From assembly GCA_964640515.1 (NCBI GenBank), contig CAZXFG010000005.1, positions 1-25,807 on the forward strand: a stretch of DNA of 25,807 nt, given 5' to 3'. Position 1 is the first letter of the stretch; each line of letters opens with the position of its first letter. The DNA comes from CAZXFG01 sp964640515 (lineage in GTDB: Bacteria; Patescibacteriota; Patescibacteriia; Magasanikbacterales; GWA2-37-8). Both the position numbers and the translations under genes were made by a program. Shown piece by piece: positions 11,858 to 20,760 of this stretch. The notes under the pieces were generated by a model. It searched no databases, was not told the origin of the DNA, and was given only the letters and a program-made list of their open reading frames with translations.

Positions 11858-13228
11858 CTAAATCTTAGCCTTCAACCCAAAATCAACTACTGTCACTTTG
11901 GCGCCAAAATCTTCCTTCAGTCTTTTTTCCAGTCCTCCCGAGGCCTCGGGTTCGCCATGATTTAAAAATATTTTTTTCGGCAAACTGTGTCCCCCGCCTA
12001 TCCAATCCAATAATCTTTCTTGGTCAGCGTGGGCTGATAGACCTCCCACGGCTTTGACTCGGCATTTTACCCGCACTTTTTCTCCCATAATGGATACGGT
12101 TTTAGCTCCATCCAAAATCTCTCTGCCCAAAGTGCCGTAGGACTGATAACCAATAATCAACAAGGTGTTTTTTTCATCGGATAAATAGCGAAAAGCATGA
12201 TGCAATACCCGCCCGCCGTTCATCATGCCCGCGCCGGCAATAATAATCTTGGGCGCCGGCGCCTGATTAATTTTTTTAGAATCGTCTCTGGTCTCGCAGA
12301 AAGTCAACCCGGGAAATTCAAACAAATCATCACCGGCCTTGAATAACTTGGACGCCTCTTGGTCATAATATTCCGGATATTTACGATAAACCCGGCTGGC
12401 TCCGATAGCCAAGGGGCTATCCAAAAAAATCGGCACTCGCGGCAGTTTGCGCTGTCTATCAACCAAATTATTAAGTTCGTAAATCAGTTCTTGAGTGCGT
12501 TCCAAAGCAAAAGACGGAATCATCAGCACTCCTCCTTCGGATAATCCGTCCACAATCATTTTTTCCACAATTCGCGTACGCTGATTACTGCTCTCATGCA
12601 GACGGTTGCCATAGGTGGATTCACAGACCAAAGCGTCTATATTGCCGGGCAGAAAACCGGTATCTCGCACAATCGGCGCCTGGATATTGCCCACATCTCC
12701 GGAAAAAACAGCTTTCTTGCCGCCGGTATTTATTTCCACAAAAGCCGAGCCGAAAATATGGCCGGCATCGTGTAATTTGACTAAAAATTTTTCTCCGCCT
12801 CTCGCCACATTCAAATCATACTCCTCGCCATAATTAAGCGATTTGAAACTCTGCACTACGCCGGCTATCTCGCTGGCATCAAACAAAATTTTCCGGCCGA
12901 ATTTGCGGTTATCATATTGCATTACCGATAAAGCGTCTTCCAAAATCAACTTCGTCAGTTCGGCCGTGGCCGGAGTGGCATAAAAGAAACCCGTATAACC
13001 CCCGCGAATCAACAAAGGCAAACGACCCACATGATCCAAATGGGCGTGGGTCACCACCACCGCGCTCAAACTTTTAGGATCAAAAGGCAAAGTGTCAAAA
13101 TTTTTCTTAGCGTTAAAATCTCCGCCTTGAAACATACCGCAGTCTATGAGCACGCGATACGGTCCGGATTCCACCAAATTGCACGAACCGGTCACTTCCC
13201 TGGCCGCGCCGAAAAAAGATAGTTGCAT
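11858..13228 (-). CDS. Beta-CASP metallo-beta-lactamase ribonuclease-like protein (CPSF/TTHA0252 type)
   Basis: The 456-aa protein has the metallo-beta-lactamase metal motif HAHLDH (61-66), HDAGHIFGSA and FSGDVGN, followed by ESTYGNR. The beta-CASP insert is present, with FLDSPLAIGASRVY, and the C-terminal RMMBL part contains GGLSAHADQERLL and the LNHGEP histidine. This arrangement matches bacterial and archaeal CPSF-73-like RNases rather than RNase J, whose C-terminal domain is longer. It should be a zinc-dependent RNase in the cytoplasm, acting in RNA processing or decay. No Shine-Dalgarno precedes the ATG. It is monocistronic and flanked by a repeat upstream and the mini-gene island downstream. 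Confidence 0.92.
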   Translation of the reverse strand: MQLSFFGAAREVTGSCNLVESGPYRVLIDCGMFQGGDFNAKKNFDTLPFDPKSLSAVVVTHAHLDHVGRLPLLIRGGYTGFFYATPATAELTKLILEDALSVMQYDNRKFGRKILFDASEIAGVVQSFKSLNYGEEYDLNVARGGEKFLVKLHDAGHIFGSAFVEINTGGKKAVFSGDVGNIQAPIVRDTGFLPGNIDALVCESTYGNRLHESSNQRTRIVEKMIVDGLSEGGVLMIPSFALERTQELIYELNNLVDRQRKLPRVPIFLDSPLAIGASRVYRKYPEYYDQEASKLFKAGDDLFEFPGLTFCETRDDSKKINQAPAPKIIIAGAGMMNGGRVLHHAFRYLSDEKNTLLIIGYQSYGTLGREILDGAKTVSIMGEKVRVKCRVKAVGGLSAHADQERLLDWIGGGHSLPKKIFLNHGEPEASGGLEKRLKEDFGAKVTVVDFGLKAKI

Positions 13229-13245
13229 AAAAAATGATAAAATGA

Positions 13246-13327
13246 TGTAGAGGGATCCTTCGACTCGGCCTGCGGCCTCGCTCAGGATGACACTTCGTGT
13301 AATTTTACCTTAAATTCATCCTCTACA
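13246..13327. repeat. Dispersed palindromic repeat between the RNase gene and the 231-aa gene
   Basis: TGTAGAGGGAT (13246-13256) and ATCCTCTACA (13318-13327) are inverted repeats with one bulge. The interior carries CTTCGACTCGGCC-TGC-GGCC and CGCTCAGGATGACA, a sequence style common in dispersed bacterial intergenic repeats. No gene is visible on either strand. Confidence 0.6.
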
Positions 13328-13375
13328 CAAGCGCGGATTTTTGTGGTAAAATACTGAATGTCATTAAGAGCGTAA

Positions 13376-13414
13376 AGATTGCTTCGTCGCCCCTACAGGG
13401 CTCCTCGCAATGAC
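13376..13414. repeat. Dispersed GCAATGAC-type repeat overlapping a start codon
   Basis: AGATTGCTTCGTCGCCCC and GGGCTCCTCGCAATGAC form a short imperfect palindrome, related to 14108-14149 in the same orientation and to 353-443 inverted. The last bases supply the ATG at 13410 of the following gene. Confidence 0.7.
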
Positions 13415-14105
13415 AAAAAAAATTATGCGACGACCGGTCATAGACAATGTGGAAATCATTGAGCCGCCGCTGGAAGAATTGAACAAGAAACGCTCTAGTT
13501 TTTCCAAAGCTTGCTTTACCAGCTGCGTTTTTATAATCGCCTTAATCATAGGAGGAATTATTTTTTTTCGCTTATTCGCCGGCCCGGGACCGCAAACTTT
13601 GACGCGTTTGCCGGGGAATATCCCCAAAGATATCATGGTCTATGACCCGGATAACATTGAACGCATCACCTATATCTCCGGAAAATACAAAAATCGGAGC
13701 ATTGAAATAGCGGCGCTGTTTCCCAAAGTTATTTTATCGCCGTTACTCTTGGCTTTGGATAAAAATAAAAACTTGCCGGCCGACAACGCGGCAACACAAA
13801 AAAATACCTCCTTGAAAAATTTATGGAAAATCATCACTACTCCGGTGGGCGATCATCGAGATACAATACAGATTGAATGGCGCAACATGGACACGGACCC
13901 GGGTTTTGTGATTGACCATTACAAAAATGAATTGCAAAAAAGAGCTTTTACTATTGAAATAGAAAGTTCCGGGCAAGGGGTGGAACAATTTTCTTTCAGC
14001 CGCGACGCTGACGGCCTGACCGGATCGCTTTATGTGCAAACAGATAATAAAGGCAGTGGCACTGATTATGCCATGCTAACTGTCAATCTGCCTCCGGAAA
14101 AATGA
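13410..14105 (+). CDS. Hypothetical single-pass membrane protein (231 aa)
   Basis: The protein has a basic cytoplasmic N-terminus, one membrane helix (about 34-56, ACFTSCVFIIALIIGGIIFF) and an outside domain of about 170 residues. That domain includes PGNIPKDIMVYDPDNIERI and later FVIDHYKNELQKRAFTIEIE, with a mixed alpha/beta look. I do not recognise a family. The ATG at 13410 falls inside the dispersed repeat; an in-frame ATG at 13425 just outside it is an equally good start. Neither has a Shine-Dalgarno. A second repeat separates it from murJ, its downstream neighbour, so a role at the envelope is plausible but only by context. Confidence 0.8.
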   Translation: MTKKIMRRPVIDNVEIIEPPLEELNKKRSSFSKACFTSCVFIIALIIGGIIFFRLFAGPGPQTLTRLPGNIPKDIMVYDPDNIERITYISGKYKNRSIEIAALFPKVILSPLLLALDKNKNLPADNAATQKNTSLKNLWKIITTPVGDHRDTIQIEWRNMDTDPGFVIDHYKNELQKRAFTIEIESSGQGVEQFSFSRDADGLTGSLYVQTDNKGSGTDYAMLTVNLPPEK

Positions 14106-14107
14106 TA

Positions 14108-14149
14108 GGGATTGCTTCATCGCCTCCTGCAGAGCTCCTCGCAATGACA
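14108..14149. repeat. Dispersed GCAATGAC-type repeat upstream of murJ
   Basis: GGGATTGCTTCATCGCCTCC and GAGCTCCTCGCAATGACA resemble 13376-13414 in the same orientation. It fills almost all of the 52-nt gap between the previous stop codon and the murJ GTG. Confidence 0.7.
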
Positions 14150-14157
14150 TCGGACAT

Positions 14158-15774
14158 GTGTTAAAAATTCTCAATGGACAAGCTAAAACCGTTACTAGCG
14201 CCGCGATTATTATCGCCGGAGCTACTTTGATTAATAAATTTGTCGGACTGGCCCGCGATCGCGCCATTGCCCACTACTTTGGCGCCGGGCCGATCACTGA
14301 CGCCTATTATGCCGCTTTCAAAATCCCGGATTTCATTTACACTTTATTAGTCGTCGGCGCGCTGACCGCCGGTTTTATTCCCACCTTCACCAAATTGCTC
14401 AATCCGGGCGACAATAAAAAAGCCGCCTGGAGATTAAGCAGTAATATTCTTAACATCTTATTCCTGGCCTTGCTGGTTTTCTGCGGACTGGGCATAATTT
14501 TTACTCCGCAAGTGGCTCGTTTGGTAGGCGCGGGATTTTCCGCGTCAACCTTGCAAACAGTGGAAACTTTCACTCGCATTCTTTTTCTCTCTCCAATCTT
14601 TCTAGGCCTATCCATGGTCATGGGCGGTATTTTACAATCTCTGCGCCGTTTCGTGCTTTATTCTTTAGCGCCGATTTTTTACAACGCCGGCATAATTATC
14701 GGCATCGTAGTGTTAGTGCCGATAATCGGAGTATCCGGCCTGGCTTGGGGAGTAATCTTAGGAGCTTTTTTGCATTTTGTCATCCAATTTTTTGGCGCCC
14801 GACAGGCCGGTTATCGCTGGCAATGGGTTTTGGATTGGAAAGACGCCGGCACGCGCCTGATCGGTAAACTGATGATTCCGCGGACTCTCGGGCTGGCTGT
14901 ATCGCAAACTCATACCGTTATTACCACCATTTTGGCGTCGCTTTTGCCGGCTGGCAGTGTGGCCGCTTATACTTTTGCCGACAACCTGCATTCAGTGCCC
15001 GTCGGCATCATTGGCATTTCTTTCGCTATCGCTATCTTTCCGGTATTATCCACGGCAGTCGCCCGAAACGACCAAAATTCTTTTAAACGAAACCTTACCG
15101 CCACCATTCGTCAAATTATTTTTTTAATCACTCCGATTACTGTTATTTTTCTTTTGTTGCGCGCCCAGATCGTGCGCGTAGTGCTGGGTAGCGGGGCATT
15201 TAATTGGACCGCCACGATAGATACTGCCAATGCCTTGGCTTTTTTCGCTTTTAGCATCCTGGCCGAATGCCTTGCCCCCCTTCTTGCCCGCGCTTTCTTT
15301 GCTTTATCCGATACTAAAACTCCCCTCTTTACCAGTCTTTTCGGCAGTGGAACAGGTATCTTGGCCGCTTTAATTTTAATGCGGCCATGGGGAATTGCCG
15401 GATTGGCTTTAGCCGGTGTTATCAGCAGTGGTATTAATGTCAGTTTGCTGTTTTTCTTATTGCACCGAAAAAATAAAAGCGTGGAAGGTAAATCTATTCT
15501 CTCCGCTATTTTCCGCATCGGGTCGGCCGGATTAGCCATGGCTGTAGTAACTCAATTGATGAAATACCCTCTAGCCGCCATTTTTGACCAAAATTATTTC
15601 TTCGGTATTTTTGGGCAGGGACTGATAGCCGGGCTGGCCGGGCTGGCAATTTACGCTTTAATATGTTATATATTGAGATTGCCCGAATTGAATGATTTTA
15701 TAGCCAGTTTACATCGCCGTTGGCTGAAAATTAGGAATATGCAGGCCACCGAGCTTATTGAAACTAAAGATTAA
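14158..15774 (+). CDS. murJ: Lipid II flippase MurJ
   Basis: The 538-aa protein has about fourteen hydrophobic helices and the MurJ/MviN N-terminus: AAIIIAGATLINKFVGLARD, then FGAGPITDAYYAAFKIPDFI and GALTAGFIPTF. MurJ moves lipid II across the cytoplasmic membrane for peptidoglycan synthesis. Length is typical. The start is GTG at 14158; no in-frame ATG lies nearby, and a dispersed repeat ends only nine bases upstream, so translation signals must be minimal. lepA follows after 8 nt, suggesting co-transcription. Confidence 0.93.
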   Translation: MLKILNGQAKTVTSAAIIIAGATLINKFVGLARDRAIAHYFGAGPITDAYYAAFKIPDFIYTLLVVGALTAGFIPTFTKLLNPGDNKKAAWRLSSNILNILFLALLVFCGLGIIFTPQVARLVGAGFSASTLQTVETFTRILFLSPIFLGLSMVMGGILQSLRRFVLYSLAPIFYNAGIIIGIVVLVPIIGVSGLAWGVILGAFLHFVIQFFGARQAGYRWQWVLDWKDAGTRLIGKLMIPRTLGLAVSQTHTVITTILASLLPAGSVAAYTFADNLHSVPVGIIGISFAIAIFPVLSTAVARNDQNSFKRNLTATIRQIIFLITPITVIFLLLRAQIVRVVLGSGAFNWTATIDTANALAFFAFSILAECLAPLLARAFFALSDTKTPLFTSLFGSGTGILAALILMRPWGIAGLALAGVISSGINVSLLFFLLHRKNKSVEGKSILSAIFRIGSAGLAMAVVTQLMKYPLAAIFDQNYFFGIFGQGLIAGLAGLAIYALICYILRLPELNDFIASLHRRWLKIRNMQATELIETKD

Positions 15775-15782
15775 TTATCTCT

Positions 15783-17564
15783 ATGAACGCGCCTGTCCGA
15801 AATTTCTGCATTATCGCTCATATTGATCACGGCAAATCCACGCTGGCTGATCGCTTTTTAGAATTTACCGGAACCGTATCCAAACGCGACATGAAAAATC
15901 AACTTTTGGATTCCATGGATCTGGAACGCGAGCGCGGGATTACCATCAAATTGACGCCGGTGCGCATGGAATACCAAAACTATATTTTAAATCTGATAGA
16001 CACGCCGGGGCATGTGGATTTTAACTATGAAGTTTCCCGCTCTTTAGCCGCGGTAGAAGGCGCGATCCTGCTGGTAGATGCCACCCAAGGCGTGCAAGCG
16101 CAAACCATCGGCAACCTTTACCTGGCCATTGAACAAAATCTAACCATCATTCCGGTAATCAATAAAATTGACATGCCAATCGCCAATGTGGAAAAAACCA
16201 AAGAAGAAATTATTCATTTAATCGGCTGTGGAGAAGAAGAAATTATTTTAGCGTCCGGAAAAACCGGCCAAGGAGTGGAAGAAATAATAAAAGCGATTAT
16301 TGAAAAAATACCCCCGCCGTCGGATTTCAGCGCTAAAACTCCGCGCGCGTTAATTTTTGATTCTGAATTTAATGAATATAAGGGTGTGGTCGCTTCAGTG
16401 CGTCTGGTGGACGGAGAGATAAAAAAAGGCGATAAAATTTATTTAAAAACCGCCCAAACACCGGCTGATGTCTTGGAAATCGGATATTATCGGCCTAAAT
16501 TCCAACCATCCGATAAAATAAAAAACGGTGAAATCGGATATATCGTTACCGGTCTTAAAGAAGTGCGCGATTGCCGCGTGGGCGACACTATTATTCTGAA
16601 CGGCTCTACTACCGCTTCCTTGCCCGGCTATAAAGAAGTCAAGCCCATGGTTTATGCCGGCATATTCCCGAAAGAAGGCGACGCCTACCAAGAATTACGC
16701 GATGCCATTGATAAATTAAAATTAAATGATTCATCTCTCTTTTACGAACCGGAACATTCACAGGCCTTGGGATTTGGTTTTCGCTGTGGCTTCTTGGGCA
16801 TGTTGCATCTGGATATTTTTCAAGAAAGATTGCGCCGTGAATTTGATATAGAAGTGGTCATCACCGTGCCCAGCGTCGTGTATAAAATCACCAAAAGCAA
16901 CGGTCAGGAGATTGTGGTGCGCAGTCCGCAAGAAATGCCCAATCCAAGCCACATAGTATCCATTACCGAACCATGGATGGACCTGGATGTCATCGCTCCC
17001 AAACAATACGTGGGCAGTATCATGGGGCTGGTGTCGGAACGCAAAGGACGCTATGTAAATACTGAATATTTGAGCACCGGAGCGGACCAAAGAGCCATGT
17101 TGCATTATCAAATCCCGCTTGCCTCGCTCATCACGGATTTTTATGATAAACTAAAAACAGTCACTTCGGGCTATGCCTCCATGAACTATGAATACCGAGG
17201 TTATGAACCAACCGATGTGGTGCGGCTGGATGTTTTAGTGGCCGAAGAATTAGTGGAAGCGCTGTCATCGCTGGTTTGGCGCGATGAATCCTATAAAGTG
17301 GGGAAAAAGATCGTGGAATCGCTGAAGGAAACTTTGCCCAAACAGCAATTTATGGTAAAAATCCAGGCCGCTATCGGCGGGAAAGTCATCGCGTCTGAAA
17401 GGTTGTCGGCTTTACGCAAGGATGTGCTGGCTAAAATGAGCGGCGGCGATGTGACGCGAAAAATGAAGTTACTGCATAAACAGAAAAAGGGAAAGAAGAA
17501 AATGATGAACGCCGGCAAGGTGGATATTCCTCCCGAGACTTACTTAGCCGTGTTAAAAAGATAA
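15783..17564 (+). CDS. lepA: Elongation factor 4 (LepA)
   Basis: LepA is a translational GTPase acting on the ribosome, related to EF-G and linked to back-translocation or 30S assembly. The 593-aa protein has the P-loop AHIDHGKST (12-20), switch region RGITIKLTPV, DTPGHVDF (73-80) and NKID (127-130). Its characteristic C-terminal domain contains GDVTRKMKLLHKQKKGKKKM. Length is normal and no key residue is missing. It starts 8 nt after murJ without a Shine-Dalgarno. Confidence 0.97.
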   Translation: MNAPVRNFCIIAHIDHGKSTLADRFLEFTGTVSKRDMKNQLLDSMDLERERGITIKLTPVRMEYQNYILNLIDTPGHVDFNYEVSRSLAAVEGAILLVDATQGVQAQTIGNLYLAIEQNLTIIPVINKIDMPIANVEKTKEEIIHLIGCGEEEIILASGKTGQGVEEIIKAIIEKIPPPSDFSAKTPRALIFDSEFNEYKGVVASVRLVDGEIKKGDKIYLKTAQTPADVLEIGYYRPKFQPSDKIKNGEIGYIVTGLKEVRDCRVGDTIILNGSTTASLPGYKEVKPMVYAGIFPKEGDAYQELRDAIDKLKLNDSSLFYEPEHSQALGFGFRCGFLGMLHLDIFQERLRREFDIEVVITVPSVVYKITKSNGQEIVVRSPQEMPNPSHIVSITEPWMDLDVIAPKQYVGSIMGLVSERKGRYVNTEYLSTGADQRAMLHYQIPLASLITDFYDKLKTVTSGYASMNYEYRGYEPTDVVRLDVLVAEELVEALSSLVWRDESYKVGKKIVESLKETLPKQQFMVKIQAAIGGKVIASERLSALRKDVLAKMSGGDVTRKMKLLHKQKKGKKKMMNAGKVDIPPETYLAVLKR

Positions 17565-17573
17565 AAAATAAAT

Positions 17574-17669
17574 ATGTCGCCAAAAACAGCCAAACGACTT
17601 TGGGTCTTTATCTCCGTTATCGGCATCGTGGCCATGCTTTTTTTTACCATCATGCCGGTTTTTTACTAA
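17574..17669 (+). CDS. 31-aa single-helix membrane protein
   Basis: An ATG 9 nt after the lepA stop opens a 31-residue frame. The peptide begins MSPKTAKRLWVF and continues as one hydrophobic helix (ISVIGIVAMLFFTIMPVFY): a basic N-terminus, then a membrane helix reaching the C-terminus. Codon choice looks native. Short proteins of this shape are common between larger genes in small genomes; function unknown. Confidence 0.6.
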   Translation: MSPKTAKRLWVFISVIGIVAMLFFTIMPVFY

Positions 17670-17690
17670 ATTTGTTTTAAGTATTTTCCC

Positions 17691-18098
17691 ATGCTAATAC
17701 TGCGAAAATATCAACTGGATATTATCTTCCTATTCTTCGCGATCCTAATGTTAATTTGGCTGGGTTTTTATTTACTCAAAAATTGGGGTATCAACCCGCA
17801 TGAATATGAGTGGTATATTGCCGGCCCCTTGATTGTCTTTTATCTATTTCACCTTTGGAAAATCCGGTCTAGCATCAGTCTAACCGACCGCCGCGCCCAC
17901 ACCACCAAATCCATGATTTACTGGATTGCTTTGGGCGTGATGCTGTTTATGAGCTATTCCACCCCGATTGAAGCGCGGGATTATTGGAGCATCAATGTGC
18001 TGTTTGTCTTCTTCACTATACTTTTAGCCGATTCTTATTGGGATTTTAAAAAAATATCCTGGAGGAGCATTGTAGATAAAAAAGAATTGAATAAATAA
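17691..18098 (+). CDS. Hypothetical four-helix membrane protein (135 aa)
   Basis: The protein has about four hydrophobic segments: LDIIFLFFAILMLIWLGFYL (10-29), WYIAGPLIVFYLFHLW (41-56), SMIYWIALGVMLFMSY and INVLFVFFTILLADSYW. A short cytoplasmic-looking basic tail follows. No conserved motif is recognised. It lies between the 31-aa gene and recJ, 16 nt before the latter, and all face the same way, so it is probably in the same transcript. Confidence 0.75.
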   Translation: MLILRKYQLDIIFLFFAILMLIWLGFYLLKNWGINPHEYEWYIAGPLIVFYLFHLWKIRSSISLTDRRAHTTKSMIYWIALGVMLFMSYSTPIEARDYWSINVLFVFFTILLADSYWDFKKISWRSIVDKKELNK

Positions 18099-18114
18099 CG
18101 GAATCGAACACTCT

Positions 18115-19893
18115 ATGTCAAAAAAATGGACAGTTTTACCGCCCCCGCCCGAAGAATTCGTCAACCAGCATCCGGAATTACCCCCGACCATCACCGGCCT
18201 GCTCTGGCACCGCGGACTTAAAACGCAAGAACAAATCGATGAATTTTTAAACCCGGACTATTCGCAAGATCTGCATGATCCGTTTCTTTTTAATGACATG
18301 CGGAAAGCGCTGGAAGTAATTTTTACCGCCATAAAAAACAAAAAAAATATCGTGGTGCATGGCGATTATGACGCGGACGGGGTCTGCGCGGCCGCGATTA
18401 TCATTACTGCCTTGCGCAAACTGGGAGCTAAACATGTATCCGTGTTTCTCCCTCACCGAGAAATTGACGGCTATGGGTTGAACATCAACACGGTCAATTC
18501 TCTGTATGAGCAAAAGACCGATTTAATCATCACTTGCGACTGTGGCATTAGCAATCTGGAGGAAATTAAACTGGCTAAAAAATTGGGAATACAAGTGATA
18601 ATCACCGACCACCACACCATCCCGGCTGTAATTCCTCCGGCGGACGCGATTATCCATCCCAAGATGCCGGAAGAAAAATATCCGGATAAAGGACTGGCCG
18701 GGGGCGGAGTGGCTTTTAAATTGGTACAGGGTTTATTAAAAAAACACCGAGAAAATAACGCCAAATTGCCTGATGGAGAACAGCACGAGGGATTTGAGAA
18801 ATGGCTTTTGGATATGGCGGCTTTGGCCACCATTGGCGACATGGTGCCACTGGTGGGAGAATCACGCACCCTTGCTCGTTATGGCCTCACCGTACTCAAC
18901 AAAACACGCAATGCCGGGTTGCGCCAGCTTCTGATTACCGCCGGGGTGGCTGATGAAAACGGTAAACCGAAACGCGGATCATATGACGCGGAAACGGTTA
19001 GTTTTCAAATAGTGCCCCGTTTGAACGCGGCCGGACGCATGGATCACGCGAACACGGCTTTTGCCTTGCTTATGGCTCAATCAGATGAAGAAGCAAAAAA
19101 ATTAGCTCTGCAATTAAACAAAAACAACACTGACCGGCAAAAATTAACCGAACAACTGGTAAACCAAGCCATTAAACAAATCAAAAAAAACAAACAAGAA
19201 AATGACCCGATATTATTTATCTTGGGAGCGGGATGGAGTACCGGGGTGTTAGGTTTGATTGCCGGAAAATTAAAAGACCAATATAACAAACCGGCTATTG
19301 TAATGGGTTTGGCGGAAGAAGAAATATGCGGATCCGGGCGGAGCACTACGGCTTTCAATATGATTGAAGGTCTGCAGAGTATGGCGGAATATTTTGATAA
19401 ATTCGGCGGGCATCCGCAGGCCTGCGGTTTTACTTTAAAAGATAAAAACCAACTGGAAGAATTTAAAAATAAGTTGACGGAAATTGTGAACGAAAAAACC
19501 AAAGATGTCCCGGCTGAACCGGAAATTTTGATTGACGCGGAGGTGGAATTAGACGAGGTGGATTGGAAATTTTATGATTTGTTGCAAAAATTTGAACCCT
19601 TTGGCCAGGCCAATGAAGAACCTAAATACGCGGCCTACGGCCTGACTGTATTTGAAATCAGCCCGGTAGGACAAGACGGACGGCATCTGCGCCTGATGCT
19701 CAAACATAATTCTCATCTTATACGCAAAACCATCGGTTTTGGCCTGGGAGATGTCAACCGCCATCCTAATGATTGGAAAGAAAACTTACATCCCGGAGAT
19801 AAGGTGGATATCGTCTTTTCAGTGGGAGTAAATCAATGGAACGGAAACCGAGAATTGGAATTAAGTTTAAAAGATATTAAAAAAACCATATGA
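18115..19893 (+). CDS. recJ: Single-stranded-DNA-specific exonuclease RecJ
   Basis: RecJ degrades single-stranded DNA 5' to 3' in recombination and repair. The 592-aa protein has the DHH phosphoesterase motifs VHGDYDADGVCAA (81-93), TCDCGISN (140-147) and ITDHHTIPA (163-171), with HP and GGGVAFK downstream. The DHHA1 part shows CGSGRSTTAFN and FGGHPQACGFTL, and an OB-like C-terminal region follows. Length is normal. The stop codon TGA overlaps the next gene's ATG. Confidence 0.96.
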   Translation: MSKKWTVLPPPPEEFVNQHPELPPTITGLLWHRGLKTQEQIDEFLNPDYSQDLHDPFLFNDMRKALEVIFTAIKNKKNIVVHGDYDADGVCAAAIIITALRKLGAKHVSVFLPHREIDGYGLNINTVNSLYEQKTDLIITCDCGISNLEEIKLAKKLGIQVIITDHHTIPAVIPPADAIIHPKMPEEKYPDKGLAGGGVAFKLVQGLLKKHRENNAKLPDGEQHEGFEKWLLDMAALATIGDMVPLVGESRTLARYGLTVLNKTRNAGLRQLLITAGVADENGKPKRGSYDAETVSFQIVPRLNAAGRMDHANTAFALLMAQSDEEAKKLALQLNKNNTDRQKLTEQLVNQAIKQIKKNKQENDPILFILGAGWSTGVLGLIAGKLKDQYNKPAIVMGLAEEEICGSGRSTTAFNMIEGLQSMAEYFDKFGGHPQACGFTLKDKNQLEEFKNKLTEIVNEKTKDVPAEPEILIDAEVELDEVDWKFYDLLQKFEPFGQANEEPKYAAYGLTVFEISPVGQDGRHLRLMLKHNSHLIRKTIGFGLGDVNRHPNDWKENLHPGDKVDIVFSVGVNQWNGNRELELSLKDIKKTI

Positions 19894-20369
19894 ATAAAAG
19901 AGGTAAAGTAATTCCCGTGGATTTCAACGAGAGAAGAGTCATCTCTCCCGAAGAACATTTCGCGCGCTCGCAAAAAGAGCCAGGAGAGGATATTTTAGAA
20001 GGTGAACGCCATCGCCAAGTTTTGGAGGCTTTGGACATCGAAATTCACGCTTATGAACATGACATCGCCTATTTGGCCCAGCTGGTGGAAAGCATGGGAA
20101 AAGTGGAGAGAAAACAAAAATCCGGATTCCCGGAATTATACGGAGAAGCATTCAGAATAGTGGAAAAATGGCAAAAAAAATTTTTCCAAATAACGTCTGT
20201 AAATTCTCAAATTTATGCTCATTATGAAACCGGCAGCGCGATGCAAGGAAAAATTATCACGGTTGAACATTATCTCTGGCAAATTGATGAACTGTTGAAG
20301 CACTTAAGACTAAGCATGAATCCATTGAGTAAAATCGACTCTTTTAAGACATTCCTGGGGATCTATTAA
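19890..20369 (+). CDS. Hypothetical 159-aa protein translationally coupled to recJ
   Basis: The ATG overlaps the recJ stop in an ATGA arrangement, so translation is probably coupled. The 159-aa protein is charged and mostly helical, starting MNKRGKVIPVDFNERRVISP, with no membrane segment. Stretches such as LEALDIEIHAYEHDIAYLAQ and VEHYLWQIDELLKHLRLSMN suggest a helical bundle. I recognise no family. A terminator follows within 60 nt, so it ends this plus-strand operon. Confidence 0.8.
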   Translation: MNKRGKVIPVDFNERRVISPEEHFARSQKEPGEDILEGERHRQVLEALDIEIHAYEHDIAYLAQLVESMGKVERKQKSGFPELYGEAFRIVEKWQKKFFQITSVNSQIYAHYETGSAMQGKIITVEHYLWQIDELLKHLRLSMNPLSKIDSFKTFLGIY

Positions 20370-20393
20370 TAATAAAATTTTCATCACAGAAAT

Positions 20394-20427
20394 AAAAAAA
20401 TCCCCCGACTTCTCGGGGAATTTTTTA
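20394..20427. terminator. Bidirectional terminator between convergent operons
   Basis: CCCCGA (20403-20408) pairs with TCGGGG (20413-20418) around CTTC. An A-run precedes and a T-run follows, so it can end both the recJ operon and the minus-strand YtxH-like gene. The YtxH-like stop codon lies within the T-run. Confidence 0.88.
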
Positions 20428-20733
20428 TTTCTTTAATTCTTTTTCCAATTCCTTCCACTTCTTCTTCAATTTCCAAACCAGCATTTCTTTTATGTCAACC
20501 GCCATCTCTTTCTTAGACGAATACTCCTCAACAGCGCGATCCACCAAGGCCTCATACATTTCTTTAGTCGGACCTTCCAATTGTCTTAAACTGGCTTTCA
20601 GTTCATTGTACAAAGGGTCAAGATGCTCTAAAATCTTAGACCGCGCCTCTTTGCCTTTAGGAGTGGCATTCAGCCACATCATGGCCGCGCCAACCAAACC
20701 GCCGAATAACAATCCTTTTTTAAATCCGCCCAT
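20425..20733 (-). CDS. YtxH-like membrane-associated protein
   Basis: The ATG at 20731-20733 gives about 102 aa starting MGGFKKGLLFGGLVGAAMMW; a TTG five codons upstream also extends the frame but is less likely. The glycine-rich hydrophobic N-terminus followed by TPKGKEARSKILEHL and a long charged helix fits the YtxH pattern of small general-stress-type proteins. The role is uncertain. It is the last gene before the terminator, downstream of the DsbA-like gene. Confidence 0.7.
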   Translation of the reverse strand: MGGFKKGLLFGGLVGAAMMWLNATPKGKEARSKILEHLDPLYNELKASLRQLEGPTKEMYEALVDRAVEEYSSKKEMAVDIKEMLVWKLKKKWKELEKELKK

Positions 20734-20760
20734 AGAATTATAAATCAAAAATAAATTTAA

